Positions 52,300 to 60,257 of a stretch of 64,000 nucleotides of DNA are shown here, one piece after another. Positions within the stretch are counted from its first letter, which is position 1. Each line of letters opens with the position of its first letter. The notes beneath the pieces were generated by a model. It had not been told where the DNA came from. It saw only the letters and a list, made by a program, of their open reading frames with translations, and did no database searches. The position numbers were made by a program, and so were the translations under genes. Source of the stretch: DATBJG01 sp963790545 (GTDB lineage Bacteria > Acidobacteriota > Vicinamibacteria > Vicinamibacterales > JAMQPK01); NCBI GenBank assembly GCA_963790545.1, contig CAWBPA010000017.1, forward strand, positions 186,001 to 250,000, given 5' to 3'.

Positions 52300-52867
52300 T
52301 CAGAGTATCGCTTCCCATGACTTCCCGCAAGAGCCGGTAGACGGCCGCCACGGGTAACCCCACGACGTTGCTGTAGGACCCGTCAATCGCTTCGATGAAC
52401 CTCGAGGCCAGCCCCTGCACCGCGTAGGCCCCTGCCTTATCGCGGGGCTCACCAGAGGCAACGTACCACGCGATTTCCGCGTCGCCCAGGTGGGCCATCC
52501 GGACTCGTGTTCGCTCAACGTGTTCCCGGTGCCGGTCGCGAAATCGTACGGCAACCCCCGTCAACACCTCGTGAGTTCGACCACTGAGCAGGCGCAACAT
52601 CCTCTCGGCCTCGATGTCGGTGGTCGGCTTTTCCAGCAGCTGACCCCCCGCCAGCACGACCGTGTCAGCCCCGACAATGGGCTTGTCGCCACTCCTTCCG
52701 CTCACGGCCAGAGCCTTCGCCACCGCCAGCCGGCGCACGTAACCCTCGGCCTCCTCGCCCGCCAGCCGTTGCTCTTCAACTCCCGGCGGCACGATATCAA
52801 TGTCGAAGCCCGCAGCACGCAGCAACTCAGCGCGTCGCGGCGATTCCGACGCGAGCACGACCTGCAT
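52286..52867 (-). CDS. maf: Maf-type nucleotide pyrophosphatase
   Basis: 193 residues. The N-terminus MQVVLASESPRRAELLRAAG is the Maf signature (SxSPRR). GADTVV, EKP and GAYAVQGLASRFIEAIDGSYSNVVGLP (the YxxQG and GxxxxxxxGLP region) are all present. Maf proteins hydrolyse modified or non-canonical nucleoside triphosphates and delay septation when overproduced. It is the most upstream gene of the ccm run and is divergent from the DUF721 gene, with only 22 bases between start codons. Confidence 0.93.
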   Translation of the reverse strand: MQVVLASESPRRAELLRAAGFDIDIVPPGVEEQRLAGEEAEGYVRRLAVAKALAVSGRSGDKPIVGADTVVLAGGQLLEKPTTDIEAERMLRLLSGRTHEVLTGVAVRFRDRHREHVERTRVRMAHLGDAEIAWYVASGEPRDKAGAYAVQGLASRFIEAIDGSYSNVVGLPVAAVYRLLREVMGSDTLNVSE

Positions 52868-52889
52868 GTGTGAATGTTACACTGACGTC

Positions 52890-53201
52890 ATGAATCCCCT
52901 TCACGCTGTCCTGCCTGCCGTCTTGTCAGACTTGCTGAAGAAGGGTCCGGTCTCACCGGGCAAACTCGAACTGGCGTGGCAGGCGGCCGTGGGCAGCACT
53001 CTGGCGCGCGTGACACAGGTGCGCCTCGTAGCCCCGTCGCTGCTCATTGTGGCTGTTGCCGATGAGCGCTGGCAGCGCGAACTCAAGCGTTCGACGAAGA
53101 TCATCCTTGCCCGCCTGCGCGCATTGTTGGGTGATTCGGTCGTCACTCGGCTGGAAGTGTCAATGCGGACGGCCAGCCCCGACAAACAGCCGTCAAAGTA
53201 A
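52890..53201 (+). CDS. DUF721/DciA-like protein
   Basis: 103 residues from the ATG at 52890, 22 bases from the divergent maf start. ELAWQAAVGSTLARVTQVRLVAPSLLIVAVADERWQRELK is the core of the DUF721 domain. DciA-type members load the replicative helicase, while short ones are uncharacterised. No other replication gene is in the window except recA. Confidence 0.82.
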   Translation: MNPLHAVLPAVLSDLLKKGPVSPGKLELAWQAAVGSTLARVTQVRLVAPSLLIVAVADERWQRELKRSTKIILARLRALLGDSVVTRLEVSMRTASPDKQPSK

Positions 53202-53265
53202 GAAGCAGGGGCGATAGCTTCCGCGAAGACATGCCCACTGCGGGACCACGAAGGGCACTGAGAAG

Positions 53266-53346
53266 GAACCACGAAGGCACCAAGAACACGAAGAGGGCGG
53301 CTAGAAATGACTACTAAACTTCGTGCTCTTCGTGTCTTTGTGGTTC
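53266..53346. repeat. Inverted CCACGAAG repeat
   Basis: Left arm GAACCACGAAGGCACCAAGA... (53266-53293) and right arm (53319-53346) are complementary at 24 of 28 positions. Further CACGAAG words lie outside both arms (53246 and 53354). The repeat occupies the gap before the thiolase gene. Similar CCACGAAGACACGAAG runs are common between genes of several bacterial phyla. Confidence 0.6.
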
Positions 53347-53392
53347 AAGATTTCTTCGTGCCCCTGGCGGTTATTCTCAGGAAAGGTCGTCC

Positions 53393-54577
53393 ATGGATTC
53401 CGTCGTCGTTCTGAGCGCCGTGCGGCTCCCGACGGGAAAGTTTCAGGGTGCGCTCAAGACATTTCAAGCGCCGGAGCTTGGCGCGATGGTGGTGCGCGAG
53501 GCCATCGGCCGCTCGGCCGTCGATCCGGCGGGCATCGACGAATGCATCATGGGCAACGTGCTCTCCGCCGGCCTTGGACAGAATCCGGCGCGACAAGCCG
53601 CCCTGCGCGGCGGACTCTGCGATGGGGTTGCCGCATTGACCGTGAACAAGGTGTGCGGCTCCGGGCTCAAGGCCGTCATGCTTGCGACACAGGGGATCCA
53701 CACGGGCGACATCCAGCTGGCCGTGGCCGGCGGCATGGAATCAATGAGCAACGCTCCGTACCTGCTACCTCGTGTTCGAGAGGGTCTTCGGATGGGGCAC
53801 GGCCAGGTCCTCGACACCATGATTCAGGATGGACTCTGGTGCGCATTCGAAGACTGTCATATGGGCATGTCGGGAGAAGTCGTCGCGGAACGCTACGGTG
53901 TCTCGCGAGCTGAACAGGACGACTTTGCGGCCAACAGCCACCGGAAGGCGCTGGCCGCAACCGAGTCGGGACGATTCCGTGAGGAGATCTTTCCGGTGAC
54001 AATCCCGCAAAAATCTGGTGCGCCGGTCGTGGTCGACCGCGATGAACCCATTCGGCCCGACTCCACCGTCGAGGCTCTCAGCAGGCTGAAGCCGGCCTTC
54101 AAAGCCGGTGGGACCGTCACCGCCGGAAATGCACCGGGTGTGAACGACGGTGCGTCGGCGCTCGTGATTGCATCCGGATCGCGCGCACAGGAGCTCGGGC
54201 GCGAGCCGCTCGTTCGCATCACCGCGCAAGCGACCAGCGGTCTCGCGCCCAAGCTCGTACTGATGACACCGGTCGAGTCCGTCCGAAAAGTTGCCGGCAA
54301 GGCCGGCTGGCGTTTGAAGGATGTCGATCTCTTCGAAATCAACGAAGCGTTCTCGGCTCAAATGGTGGCCGTTCAAAAGGAGCTCGGAATCGATCCCGCC
54401 CGGGTCAACGTCAACGGCGGCGCCGTGGCGCTCGGCCACCCCATTGGCGCGAGCGGCGCACGCATTCTGACGACGTTGATTCATGAGCTGCGACGCCGCG
54501 GCGGCGGGCGCGGAATTGCCGCGCTGTGTCTTGGAGGCGGCAACGGCGTCGCGGTTGCGGTCGAAACCATTCAGTGA
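53393..54577 (+). CDS. Acetyl-CoA acetyltransferase (thiolase)
   Basis: 394 residues, typical of biosynthetic and degradative thiolases. The nucleophilic Cys is in VNKVCGSGLKAVM (about residue 88). NEAFSAQ and GGAVALGHPIGASGAR carry the two catalytic His/Asn loops, and LCLGGGNG holds the second Cys. It condenses or cleaves acetyl-CoA and acetoacetyl-CoA. No other fatty-acid or PHB gene is adjacent, so its pathway is open. Confidence 0.93.
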   Translation: MDSVVVLSAVRLPTGKFQGALKTFQAPELGAMVVREAIGRSAVDPAGIDECIMGNVLSAGLGQNPARQAALRGGLCDGVAALTVNKVCGSGLKAVMLATQGIHTGDIQLAVAGGMESMSNAPYLLPRVREGLRMGHGQVLDTMIQDGLWCAFEDCHMGMSGEVVAERYGVSRAEQDDFAANSHRKALAATESGRFREEIFPVTIPQKSGAPVVVDRDEPIRPDSTVEALSRLKPAFKAGGTVTAGNAPGVNDGASALVIASGSRAQELGREPLVRITAQATSGLAPKLVLMTPVESVRKVAGKAGWRLKDVDLFEINEAFSAQMVAVQKELGIDPARVNVNGGAVALGHPIGASGARILTTLIHELRRRGGGRGIAALCLGGGNGVAVAVETIQ

Positions 54578-54595
54578 CAAGGCACCAGCCGCTCG

Positions 54596-55135
54596 TCACC
54601 TGTCACTCGTCACTGTTCTTCGCAGCTTCCAGGCAATCACGACAACGGGCATCAACAGAACCAGCTCCCAGGCAATGGACCGCAAGTTGCCCCAGATCAC
54701 TTCCTGCGGCAGCCAGTACCGACGCGAGATTTCAAGAAACACATCCAGGCCCGAGGTGTAGTACGCCGAGCTCCATGGCCAAAACAGCATGATGCCGCGT
54801 GGCGTGCGGCTGTCTTTTCCCAGCAAATCAAGCGCGAGATGCGATGCGTAGGCCAGTCCACATGAGGCCGCCACGAATACGACCGGCAGGCCGCGCCACC
54901 AGGCAACACCAGCCGACACCAGGGCGGCCAGCATGACGGCGCCAAGGCTGTGCGTTGGACCGCGGTGCGTGCCAAAAATCACATCAACATCCGGAAGCAC
55001 CGCCAGCGCGACGCAGCTGAGCGCCAGTCCCCATTCTTGCGACCGCGCAAGCTTCAGCGGCGCACTTCTTTGTAGGGACGCTGTGAACCAGGCCAGCGAG
55101 AGCCCCATGAGACCGTGACCGACAGAGCTCGGCAT
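54596..55135 (-). CDS. YdjM-like membrane-bound metal-dependent hydrolase
   Basis: 179 residues from the ATG at 55135 (MPSSVGHGLMGLSLAW). Longer readings add a basic, unconserved tail. DVDVIFGTHRGPTHSLGAVM is the conserved DxDx..HRxxTHS block of the LexA-regulated YdjM family (inner membrane, putative zinc hydrolase), with HLALDLLG later. Four to five hydrophobic segments anchor it. It lies between the thiolase and recA, and SOS-linked regulation of YdjM in other bacteria makes the recA proximity worth noting. Confidence 0.8.
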   Translation of the reverse strand: MPSSVGHGLMGLSLAWFTASLQRSAPLKLARSQEWGLALSCVALAVLPDVDVIFGTHRGPTHSLGAVMLAALVSAGVAWWRGLPVVFVAASCGLAYASHLALDLLGKDSRTPRGIMLFWPWSSAYYTSGLDVFLEISRRYWLPQEVIWGNLRSIAWELVLLMPVVVIAWKLRRTVTSDR

Positions 55136-55231
55136 GATGCAAGATTCTCCACACGTGAGCGCCTTTCCGAAAGCAGTTCCTGCTAGCCTGCCGGCCTGAG
55201 GCGAAAGTCTCACAAGCTATAACTAGTTGAT

Positions 55232-55298
55232 AGTATTGAATCTATACTTGTGACGATGGGGATTTTCGCTTGACTTCCGGGCGGTACGTTCCTAGAAT
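55232..55298 (+). promoter_or_regulatory. recA promoter and upstream inverted repeat
   Basis: TTGACT (55270-55275), a 17-base spacer and TAGAAT (55293-55298) form a near-consensus sigma-70 promoter. Upstream, AGTAT (55232-55236) and ATACT (55244-55248) form an inverted repeat around 7 bases. A repressor site such as a LexA box is possible, but no known box is recognised with confidence. Confidence 0.5.
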
Positions 55299-55400
55299 GC
55301 CCTCGCTCGAAAGGTCGTGTGACGCTCACGTCGAGAGCACAGCCTGAGGGCGCTGCCCGACGCCGGAAAGGGTTGCCCGAAGCCGAAAGGAAGGACTCCA

Positions 55401-56438
55401 ATGCCGTCTGTTGAACGTGATGAACGCAACGAGCGCGCCCGCGCGCTGGATGTGGCCGTGGGACAAATTGAGAAGCAGTTTGGCAAGGGCTCGATCATGC
55501 GGATGGGGCAACGTGGTGCGATTCAGCCTATGGAATGCATCCCCACCGGCGCGATCAGCATCGACTTTGCGCTCGGCATTGGCGGCATGCCCCGCGGCCG
55601 CGTCGTGGAAATCTTCGGTCCGGAATCGTCCGGCAAAACGACGCTGGCGCTTCAGGTCATTGCGCAGGCGCAAAAACTCGGCGGGATGGCAGCGTTTGTC
55701 GACGCCGAGCATGCGCTCGATGCCGCCTATGCCCAGAAGCTCGGTGTAGACATCGACAACCTTCTCGTCTCGCAGCCAGACAACGGTGAGCAAGCCCTGG
55801 AGATCGTGGAACTGCTCATTCGGTCGAATGGCGTGGATGTCGTTGTCGTGGACTCGGTGGCGGCACTCGTCCCCCGAGCCGAAATCGAAGGAGAAATGGG
55901 CGAAGCGCAAATGGGCTTGCAAGCGCGGCTCATGTCCCAAGCGCTTCGGAAGCTGACGGGCGCAGTCTCAAAGTCCAAGACCTGCCTGATTTTCATCAAT
56001 CAGCTGCGGGAAAAAATCGGTGTGATGTTCGGCAATCCTGAAACCACGACCGGTGGCCGCGCGCTGAAATTTTATGCCTCTGTCCGAATCGACATCCGGC
56101 GTGTTGCCAGCATCAAGGATGGCGATGTCGTGGTCGGCGGCCGCACGCGCGTGAAGGTGGTCAAGAACAAGGTTGCGCCTCCGTTTCGCGAGGCGGAGTT
56201 CGACGTCATGTACGGAGAAGGGATCTCCCGCGAAGGCGACCTTCTCGATCTTGCCGTCGACAAACGTATCGTTGAAAAGAGCGGCGCCTGGTTTGCGTTC
56301 GGCGGCGATCGGCTGGGTCAGGGACGGGAAAATGCGAAGGCGTTTCTGCGCGACAACCCCGACATCTTCCGGGTCATCGAAGAGAAGGTTCGAAAAGAAC
56401 TCGGCCTCGTGCGCGAAGCGGAGGTGGCAACGGTTTAA
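55401..56438 (+). CDS. recA: Recombinase RecA
   Basis: 345 residues. GGAAGGA stands eight bases before the ATG. The Walker A motif GPESSGKTTLAL (about residue 70), FVDAEHALD, QPDNGEQALEI (loop region), VVVDSVAALVPRAEIEG (Walker B) and INQLREKIGVMFGNPETTTGG (L2 DNA-binding loop) are all canonical. It drives homologous recombination and activates LexA self-cleavage. The last 15 or so residues are acidic, as usual. Confidence 0.98.
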   Translation: MPSVERDERNERARALDVAVGQIEKQFGKGSIMRMGQRGAIQPMECIPTGAISIDFALGIGGMPRGRVVEIFGPESSGKTTLALQVIAQAQKLGGMAAFVDAEHALDAAYAQKLGVDIDNLLVSQPDNGEQALEIVELLIRSNGVDVVVVDSVAALVPRAEIEGEMGEAQMGLQARLMSQALRKLTGAVSKSKTCLIFINQLREKIGVMFGNPETTTGGRALKFYASVRIDIRRVASIKDGDVVVGGRTRVKVVKNKVAPPFREAEFDVMYGEGISREGDLLDLAVDKRIVEKSGAWFAFGGDRLGQGRENAKAFLRDNPDIFRVIEEKVRKELGLVREAEVATV

Positions 56439-56661
56439 GGGCCAAGGGTGCCGCCGCCCGTGCCTTCTCGATCGCCACCGTCGTGCTGGCCGCCTGGGTT
56501 CCATCGGCCCGTTCGAAGTAGACGAGCTCTCCGGCGCCGTCCACGATCGCGACCGCCATCGACCAGTTGTTCCGACCCGCCTCTGCAAGCGCCGGCGTGA
56601 CTACCCGCTTTGCACTCTCGAGTGAGATCGGTGCACCGTACGGATTCGGCAATTGGGACAC
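56439..56661 (-). pseudogene. Truncated GlcG/HbpS-family heme-binding protein
   Basis: From the ATG at 56661 the product reads SLESAKRVVTPALAEAGRN, SMAVAIVDGAGELVYFERADG and STTVAIEKARAAA, the N-terminal half of a HbpS/GlcG protein (usually 135-165 residues). The similarity ends at about residue 74, and the frame then runs into the antisense of recA's last codons. The missing C-terminal half is not found nearby. A deletion or rearrangement that brought the gene next to recA is the simplest reading. Confidence 0.65.
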
Positions 56662-56743
56662 GGTTGTCTCCTCGTCTCTGGCCCGCGCATCGGCCGCGAT
56701 ACTGGGCGCGCGCTTTGAGCTTTGATATAGTACGGGATCCCGT

Positions 56744-56819
56744 GCCGAGGTAGCTCAGTTGGTAGAGCACGTGACTGAAAATCACGGTGTCGGCAGTTCA
56801 ATTCTGCCCCTCGGCACCA
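56744..56819 (+). tRNA. tRNA-Phe (GAA)
   Basis: 76 bases with GCCGAGG/CCTCGGC acceptor stem, D-arm GCTC...GAGC, anticodon stem CGTGA/TCACG and loop CTGAAAA, giving anticodon GAA at 56777-56779. The T-arm is GGCAG-TTCAATT-CTGCC, and CCA is encoded. A TATAGT -10-like box lies 13 bases upstream. Its 3' 43 bases are repeated at 58589-58631, marking an integration site. Confidence 0.97.
56777..56819 (+). other. Attachment site attL (3' end of tRNA-Phe)
   Basis: 43-bp segment, starting at the anticodon and ending at CCA, identical to 58589-58631. tRNA 3' ends are classic tyrosine-recombinase integration sites, and an integrase fragment begins 55 bases beyond it. Confidence 0.85.
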
Positions 56820-56873
56820 AGCCGCTTCGCGGCAAGAGCTAACAGGGGGCGCTCACGCGCCTTGGAGGTCCCT

Positions 56874-57139
56874 GTGAGCCCTACAGACATCGTAATCTCT
56901 CAACTCGATTCTCGCGTCGATGAGTTCCTCAAAGCTGGTCTCTATCTGCGTAATTGGTCCCCGCAGACCGTCTTTACCTATCGCAAATCGTTAGAGACGT
57001 TCGCGGCTACAAAGCAGCCGCTCACGAAGGCCGGTCTAGAGAATTGGGTCCTGGCGCTGCGCTCCCGTAGCTGACGCCCGGAGGCATCAACGTCCGCGTC
57101 CGGTCGATGAACTCGTTCTTGAGTTGGCAGGAGATTCCA
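56874..57139 (+). pseudogene. Tyrosine-recombinase integrase remnant (N-terminal domain only)
   Basis: GGAGG five bases before the GTG at 56874 fixes the start. VDEFLKAGLYLRNWSPQTVF and TYRKSLETFAAT are the core-binding (SAM-like) domain of phage integrases. The frame stops at 57072. The expected continuation, TPGGINVRVRSMNSFLSW, follows in another frame (one base missing near 57070) and then ends. The catalytic domain with R-H-R-Y residues is absent, so the element cannot move itself. Confidence 0.75.
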
Positions 57140-57290
57140 TTTGACGACCTAGATGGCAACTGTCTCGGGTTTGCGCGTGCCCGCTCGATTGCCATTAGCC
57201 CGGTCAACCCCCTCCCGCACAAAACCCGGTTCCACGAGATTGCCCATCCTCAGCCCTCATCTAAAGGCGCTTGTCCCCCTCCGACGTGTT

Positions 57291-57713
57291 ATGGCTCGAA
57301 GCCTTTCCAAGATCGGTGTCCGTCCACCGCCACTGGTCCTCGTCATTGAAGACAACCAGGACACCCGGGAAATGTATGCGGAGTCGCTGGCATACTCTGG
57401 CCTTCGTGTGGCGGAAGCGACAGACGCCCAGGACGCACTGCAAAAGATCCGCGAGCGGCAGCCTGACATCATTACGACCGACATGGGACTACCGGGAATG
57501 GATGGCTATACGCTATGCGGATTACTCAAGGGGGACGAACGAACAAAGAAAATCCCCGTCATCGGTGTGACCGCGTGGGCGATGGAAAGTGAGGTCCAGA
57601 AGGCCAAAGTCGCCGGGTGTGATTCCGTGCTCACGAAACCGTGCCTGCCGAAGGATTTACTGGCTGAGATTCTGCGACTCCTAAGAGAGACCGCCCAGAA
57701 AGAAAAGAAGTAA
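57291..57713 (+). CDS. Single-domain response regulator (CheY-like)
   Basis: 140 residues from the ATG at 57291. VLVIEDNQDTREMYAESLAYSG carries the acidic pair; ITTDMGLPGMDGYTLCGLL has the phospho-acceptor Asp; VIGVTAWAM is the Thr switch and VLTKPCLPKDLL the invariant Lys. There is no output domain. It is cargo of the element at tRNA-Phe; its sensor kinase is not nearby. The frame is open about 140 bases further upstream, but with no credible sequence. Confidence 0.85.
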   Translation: MARSLSKIGVRPPPLVLVIEDNQDTREMYAESLAYSGLRVAEATDAQDALQKIRERQPDIITTDMGLPGMDGYTLCGLLKGDERTKKIPVIGVTAWAMESEVQKAKVAGCDSVLTKPCLPKDLLAEILRLLRETAQKEKK

Positions 57714-58050
57714 GCGCCTAACCGGGAAGGCCCAGGATAAAGGCACTGCCCCAGACTCCCTCCGATACCGCTGTGCGAGAACCTCTTCCTGTCAACGAAT
57801 GAGAGCGTCGTCTTCCCATGTCATGCGTGCGGGGTGCACTGACCTGACGCCCTGAGCTTCCTCAGCAATCCGTCCCGCGACTCAGGAACTGACTCCTCCA
57901 AGGTCGGAGGGTGTTACTCGCTTTTTGGCCGCATTCTCCCAGCACAATTATTGCAGCCAGCGCCGCTCACCCGCGAAATAGTGTGGTTTCTTGTCGCAGT
58001 CGGCAACACCAGCGTAGTTAGGTGTGTATCTCCCATTTACAGGGGGCTAT
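57714..58050. other. Non-coding stretch within the integrated element
   Basis: No convincing coding frame, tRNA or strong inverted repeat is seen in these 337 bases. An AGGGGG ribosome site at its right end serves the next gene. Confidence 0.4.
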
Positions 58051-58248
58051 GTGGTGATTAGTGTTCGTTTAACTCGCAAGCTGGCCGCAAGAATGAATGG
58101 TGTGGATGTCTCCAAATTCAAGGTTGGCGATGTCCTTGAACTGCCCGACGAACAAGCCATGAGGATGGTCAAATCGGGCTGGGCTGAAGGAGTGGCCGAG
58201 ACGAAGCGGATGAAAGCCGCACGGGGTAAGAGGAAGGCCAAGAATTAG
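58051..58248 (+). CDS. Small basic protein of the integrated element
   Basis: 65 residues from GTG 58051 (a second GTG is at 58054). AGGGGG lies 4-7 bases upstream. The product VRLTRKLAARMNGVDVSKFK and VGDVLELPDEQAMRMVKSGW, then a Lys/Arg-rich tail, looks like a compact folded protein, possibly nucleic-acid binding. No family is recognised. Confidence 0.55.
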   Translation: MVISVRLTRKLAARMNGVDVSKFKVGDVLELPDEQAMRMVKSGWAEGVAETKRMKAARGKRKAKN

Positions 58249-58354
58249 GCGACATTCGCTAGCGGCTGCATGAGGAGATGGGAGGAGGTGACACGGCGGG
58301 GCCTGGGCAGCTTGCGTCATTGGCAGTGTAGCGATAGATTACGCTGTCCCCGAC

Positions 58355-58582
58355 ATGACCCTGACATTCGCCCGTCGCCATGCCCGGAAAGTCAAAGCGA
58401 TTGTCAAAGGTCGTCGCGTTGGTATCAGTCGGGTGGAGTTCAACGGTCTCATCGACCTGCTCAACGAACGCGGGGAAACGCTCAACAACCTCGTCCGCAA
58501 CCAGGACATCCAATTCCAGCGGATTGCTCAGCTCCAGGCGGAAGTTGATCTTCTGAAGCGGCCCAAGCTGAAGAAGACCTAA
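58355..58582 (+). CDS. Small coiled-coil protein of the integrated element
   Basis: 75 residues. A basic front (FARRHARKVKAIVKGRRVGI) is followed by a helical, heptad-like segment (LIDLLNERGETLNNLVRN ... IAQLQAEVDLL). It is the last gene before the right attachment site, ending seven bases before it. No family is recognised and no strong ribosome site is seen. Confidence 0.5.
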   Translation: MTLTFARRHARKVKAIVKGRRVGISRVEFNGLIDLLNERGETLNNLVRNQDIQFQRIAQLQAEVDLLKRPKLKKT

Positions 58583-58588
58583 AGTAGG

Positions 58589-58631
58589 GAAAATCACGGT
58601 GTCGGCAGTTCAATTCTGCCCCTCGGCACCA
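58589..58631 (+). other. Attachment site attR (copy of tRNA-Phe 3' end)
   Basis: Exact 43-bp copy of 56777-56819, without the 5' half of a tRNA in front, so it is not a gene. The distance between copies is 1,812 bp, the size of the integrated unit. Confidence 0.88.
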
Positions 58632-58719
58632 CCACGTCGCCGGTCCTGACATCCTAACTGGCCGCCATAGTTCTGACCTCCCGGTAGGGCATGGCCCTCC
58701 TCTTCAGCTCTGAACGCCG

Positions 58720-59761
58720 ATGCCATCAACACTAGGCGTTGCCGACCTCTTCGGCTTCTTCGTTCTCCCTGCAGCCGTGTTCGCAGTTGTGTACTTTCCA
58801 ATTCTCACGCGCCTTTCGAGAGGCCTGGTGTCGCCATATGCGAAAGCTGACGCACGAACGCGGTTGATTGCCGCAACCATTGACGGCCTCCTGGTCGTGG
58901 CGACGGTTGTCCTTTACTGGGAGTCGGACCTCGTTTGGTACTTGGCCGTTGGCGCGACGTACCTTTTGCTGCGTGACGGGATCAAAGGTCAAAGCATTGG
59001 GAAGTTCCTTCTCGGCCTGGTTGTGATTAACCTCGAGACCGGCCTTCCCTCGGCGCTGGCCGGTTCTGTCCGGCGAAACCTGCTGCTGCTTCTTCCCGGA
59101 GCCGGTGTCGTGGCCATTTTCCTGGAGGCAAGGACCATCGTGCGGGATCCTCAAGGTCAGCGATTGGGAGACCGGCTCGCGCAAACACACGTCGTCGAGG
59201 GCTTTGGAGCCAAAGACCTGGTCAGGTCGTTCCAGGACTGGCTCATGAGTTTCTGGGTGAGGCGGGCCGCGCGGTGGGAAGCCGAGGCCGTGCTCCGGTG
59301 GGAGTCGACCGTCGACGGCGATTGCCCGCCGCGTGAGTGGCTTGAATCGGCTCGCGTGTACTGGGCCATGAAACGACGCACAGCAAGGAAGCCGCCGACT
59401 GACCCATTCGAAACCGTCAGGGCGGTAGGCTTAACCCTCCCGGACGTCGAAGCCACGACCAGATACGACGGATCGCCGGTGCTGAAGCTGTATGGCTGCT
59501 TCATGGCTGGCCTGGCAACTCATCGATTCCGCGGAACCGGCGACGATCGTGGTCAGGGTTGAATTCGAAGAACGAGAATGGCTCCTGCAGGATGCGCCCG
59601 AGACCTACTACCTGACAGATTACTATCGGAACTATCCCGTCGTGCTGGTGCGTCTGTCCCGCGTCGATCCGGACGCGCTCGGCGACCTGCTGACCGTGTC
59701 ATGGCGGCTGACAAAAGCGAAGGCCGGAAAACGCGCCTCTGTCCGTACGTCGGTGGACTAG
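58720..59761 (+). CDS. RDD-family membrane protein joined to an MmcQ/YjbR-like domain; frameshifted as read
   Basis: Repaired product is 346 residues. Residues 1-160 are an RDD protein: membrane spans, ARTRLIAATIDGLLVV, YLLLRDGIKGQSIGKFLLGL and RNLLLLLPGAGVVAIF. After about 70 residues of linker, an MmcQ/YjbR-like domain begins at VRAVGLTLPDVEATTRYDG. The frame breaks at GLATH (near 59524); the next frame gives DSAEPATIVVRVEFEEREWL, ETYYLTDYYRNYPVVLVRLS and a stop at 59761. Two genes with the second starting near 59367 (ATG, MKRRTARKPPTD) is an alternative. Confidence 0.65.
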
Positions 59762-59811
59762 TTTTTTCGACTACGCCCCTGGTGCCATTGGCAAGCGCTT
59801 CGACAGGTGCG

Positions 59812-60198
59812 ATGCTCGTGGCCATGGTTGTAAAGTTGACGACAGCGGTCATCGCGGATGACGTGGAGCAGAGTGCGTCCGGTATCGAGGCGATTGGGAA
59901 TCCGATTGCCAGGGAACTGCGGCTCGCTCGGTTTCCCTCCTCAGTTGCAGTGTGGCTGGTCTTCACGTTTCAGGGACCGGCCGGTCGGACGTTTCGAGCG
60001 ACCACCGAAGTCAAATCCGCCACTGGCCGTTTTCTATCATTTGAGTCGCACCCCGTGACCGCGCCCGACTCAGGTGAGGGCGAGCACGCCGTCCCCCTGT
60101 TCTTCTCGGTTCCCAAGCGGGGTGACTTCTCGGTCGCGCTCTTTTTCGGGCCGAGCCTCGTCTGGCAACAGACGATTAGTGTCGCATCGATTCAGTGA
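59812..60198 (+). CDS. DUF6941-like protein of unknown function
   Basis: 128 residues from the ATG at 59812; an ATG at 59824 (MVVKLTTAVIADDVEQSASG) is equally possible. The start LTTAVIADDVEQ and a beta-rich middle (SSVAVWLVFTFQGPAGRTF, GEHAVPLFFSVPKRGDFSVA) resemble small proteins annotated DUF6941. Upstream codons in this frame belong to the antisense-like overlap with the MmcQ domain and are not credible. Confidence 0.6.
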   Translation: MLVAMVVKLTTAVIADDVEQSASGIEAIGNPIARELRLARFPSSVAVWLVFTFQGPAGRTFRATTEVKSATGRFLSFESHPVTAPDSGEGEHAVPLFFSVPKRGDFSVALFFGPSLVWQQTISVASIQ

Positions 60199-60257
60199 GG
60201 GCCCGCCTCAATCGGGGCTGTGGCGGACTGCTGCGGTCTATTCGTTCTCAAAACTCG

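Noticed and set aside
58589..58631. A second tRNA-Phe gene
   Set aside because: Only the 3' 43 bases are present, without the D-arm or the 5' acceptor strand; it is an attachment-site copy.
56744..58631. A prophage at tRNA-Phe
   Set aside because: No structural, packaging, lysis or replication gene is present, and only the integrase N-terminus remains.
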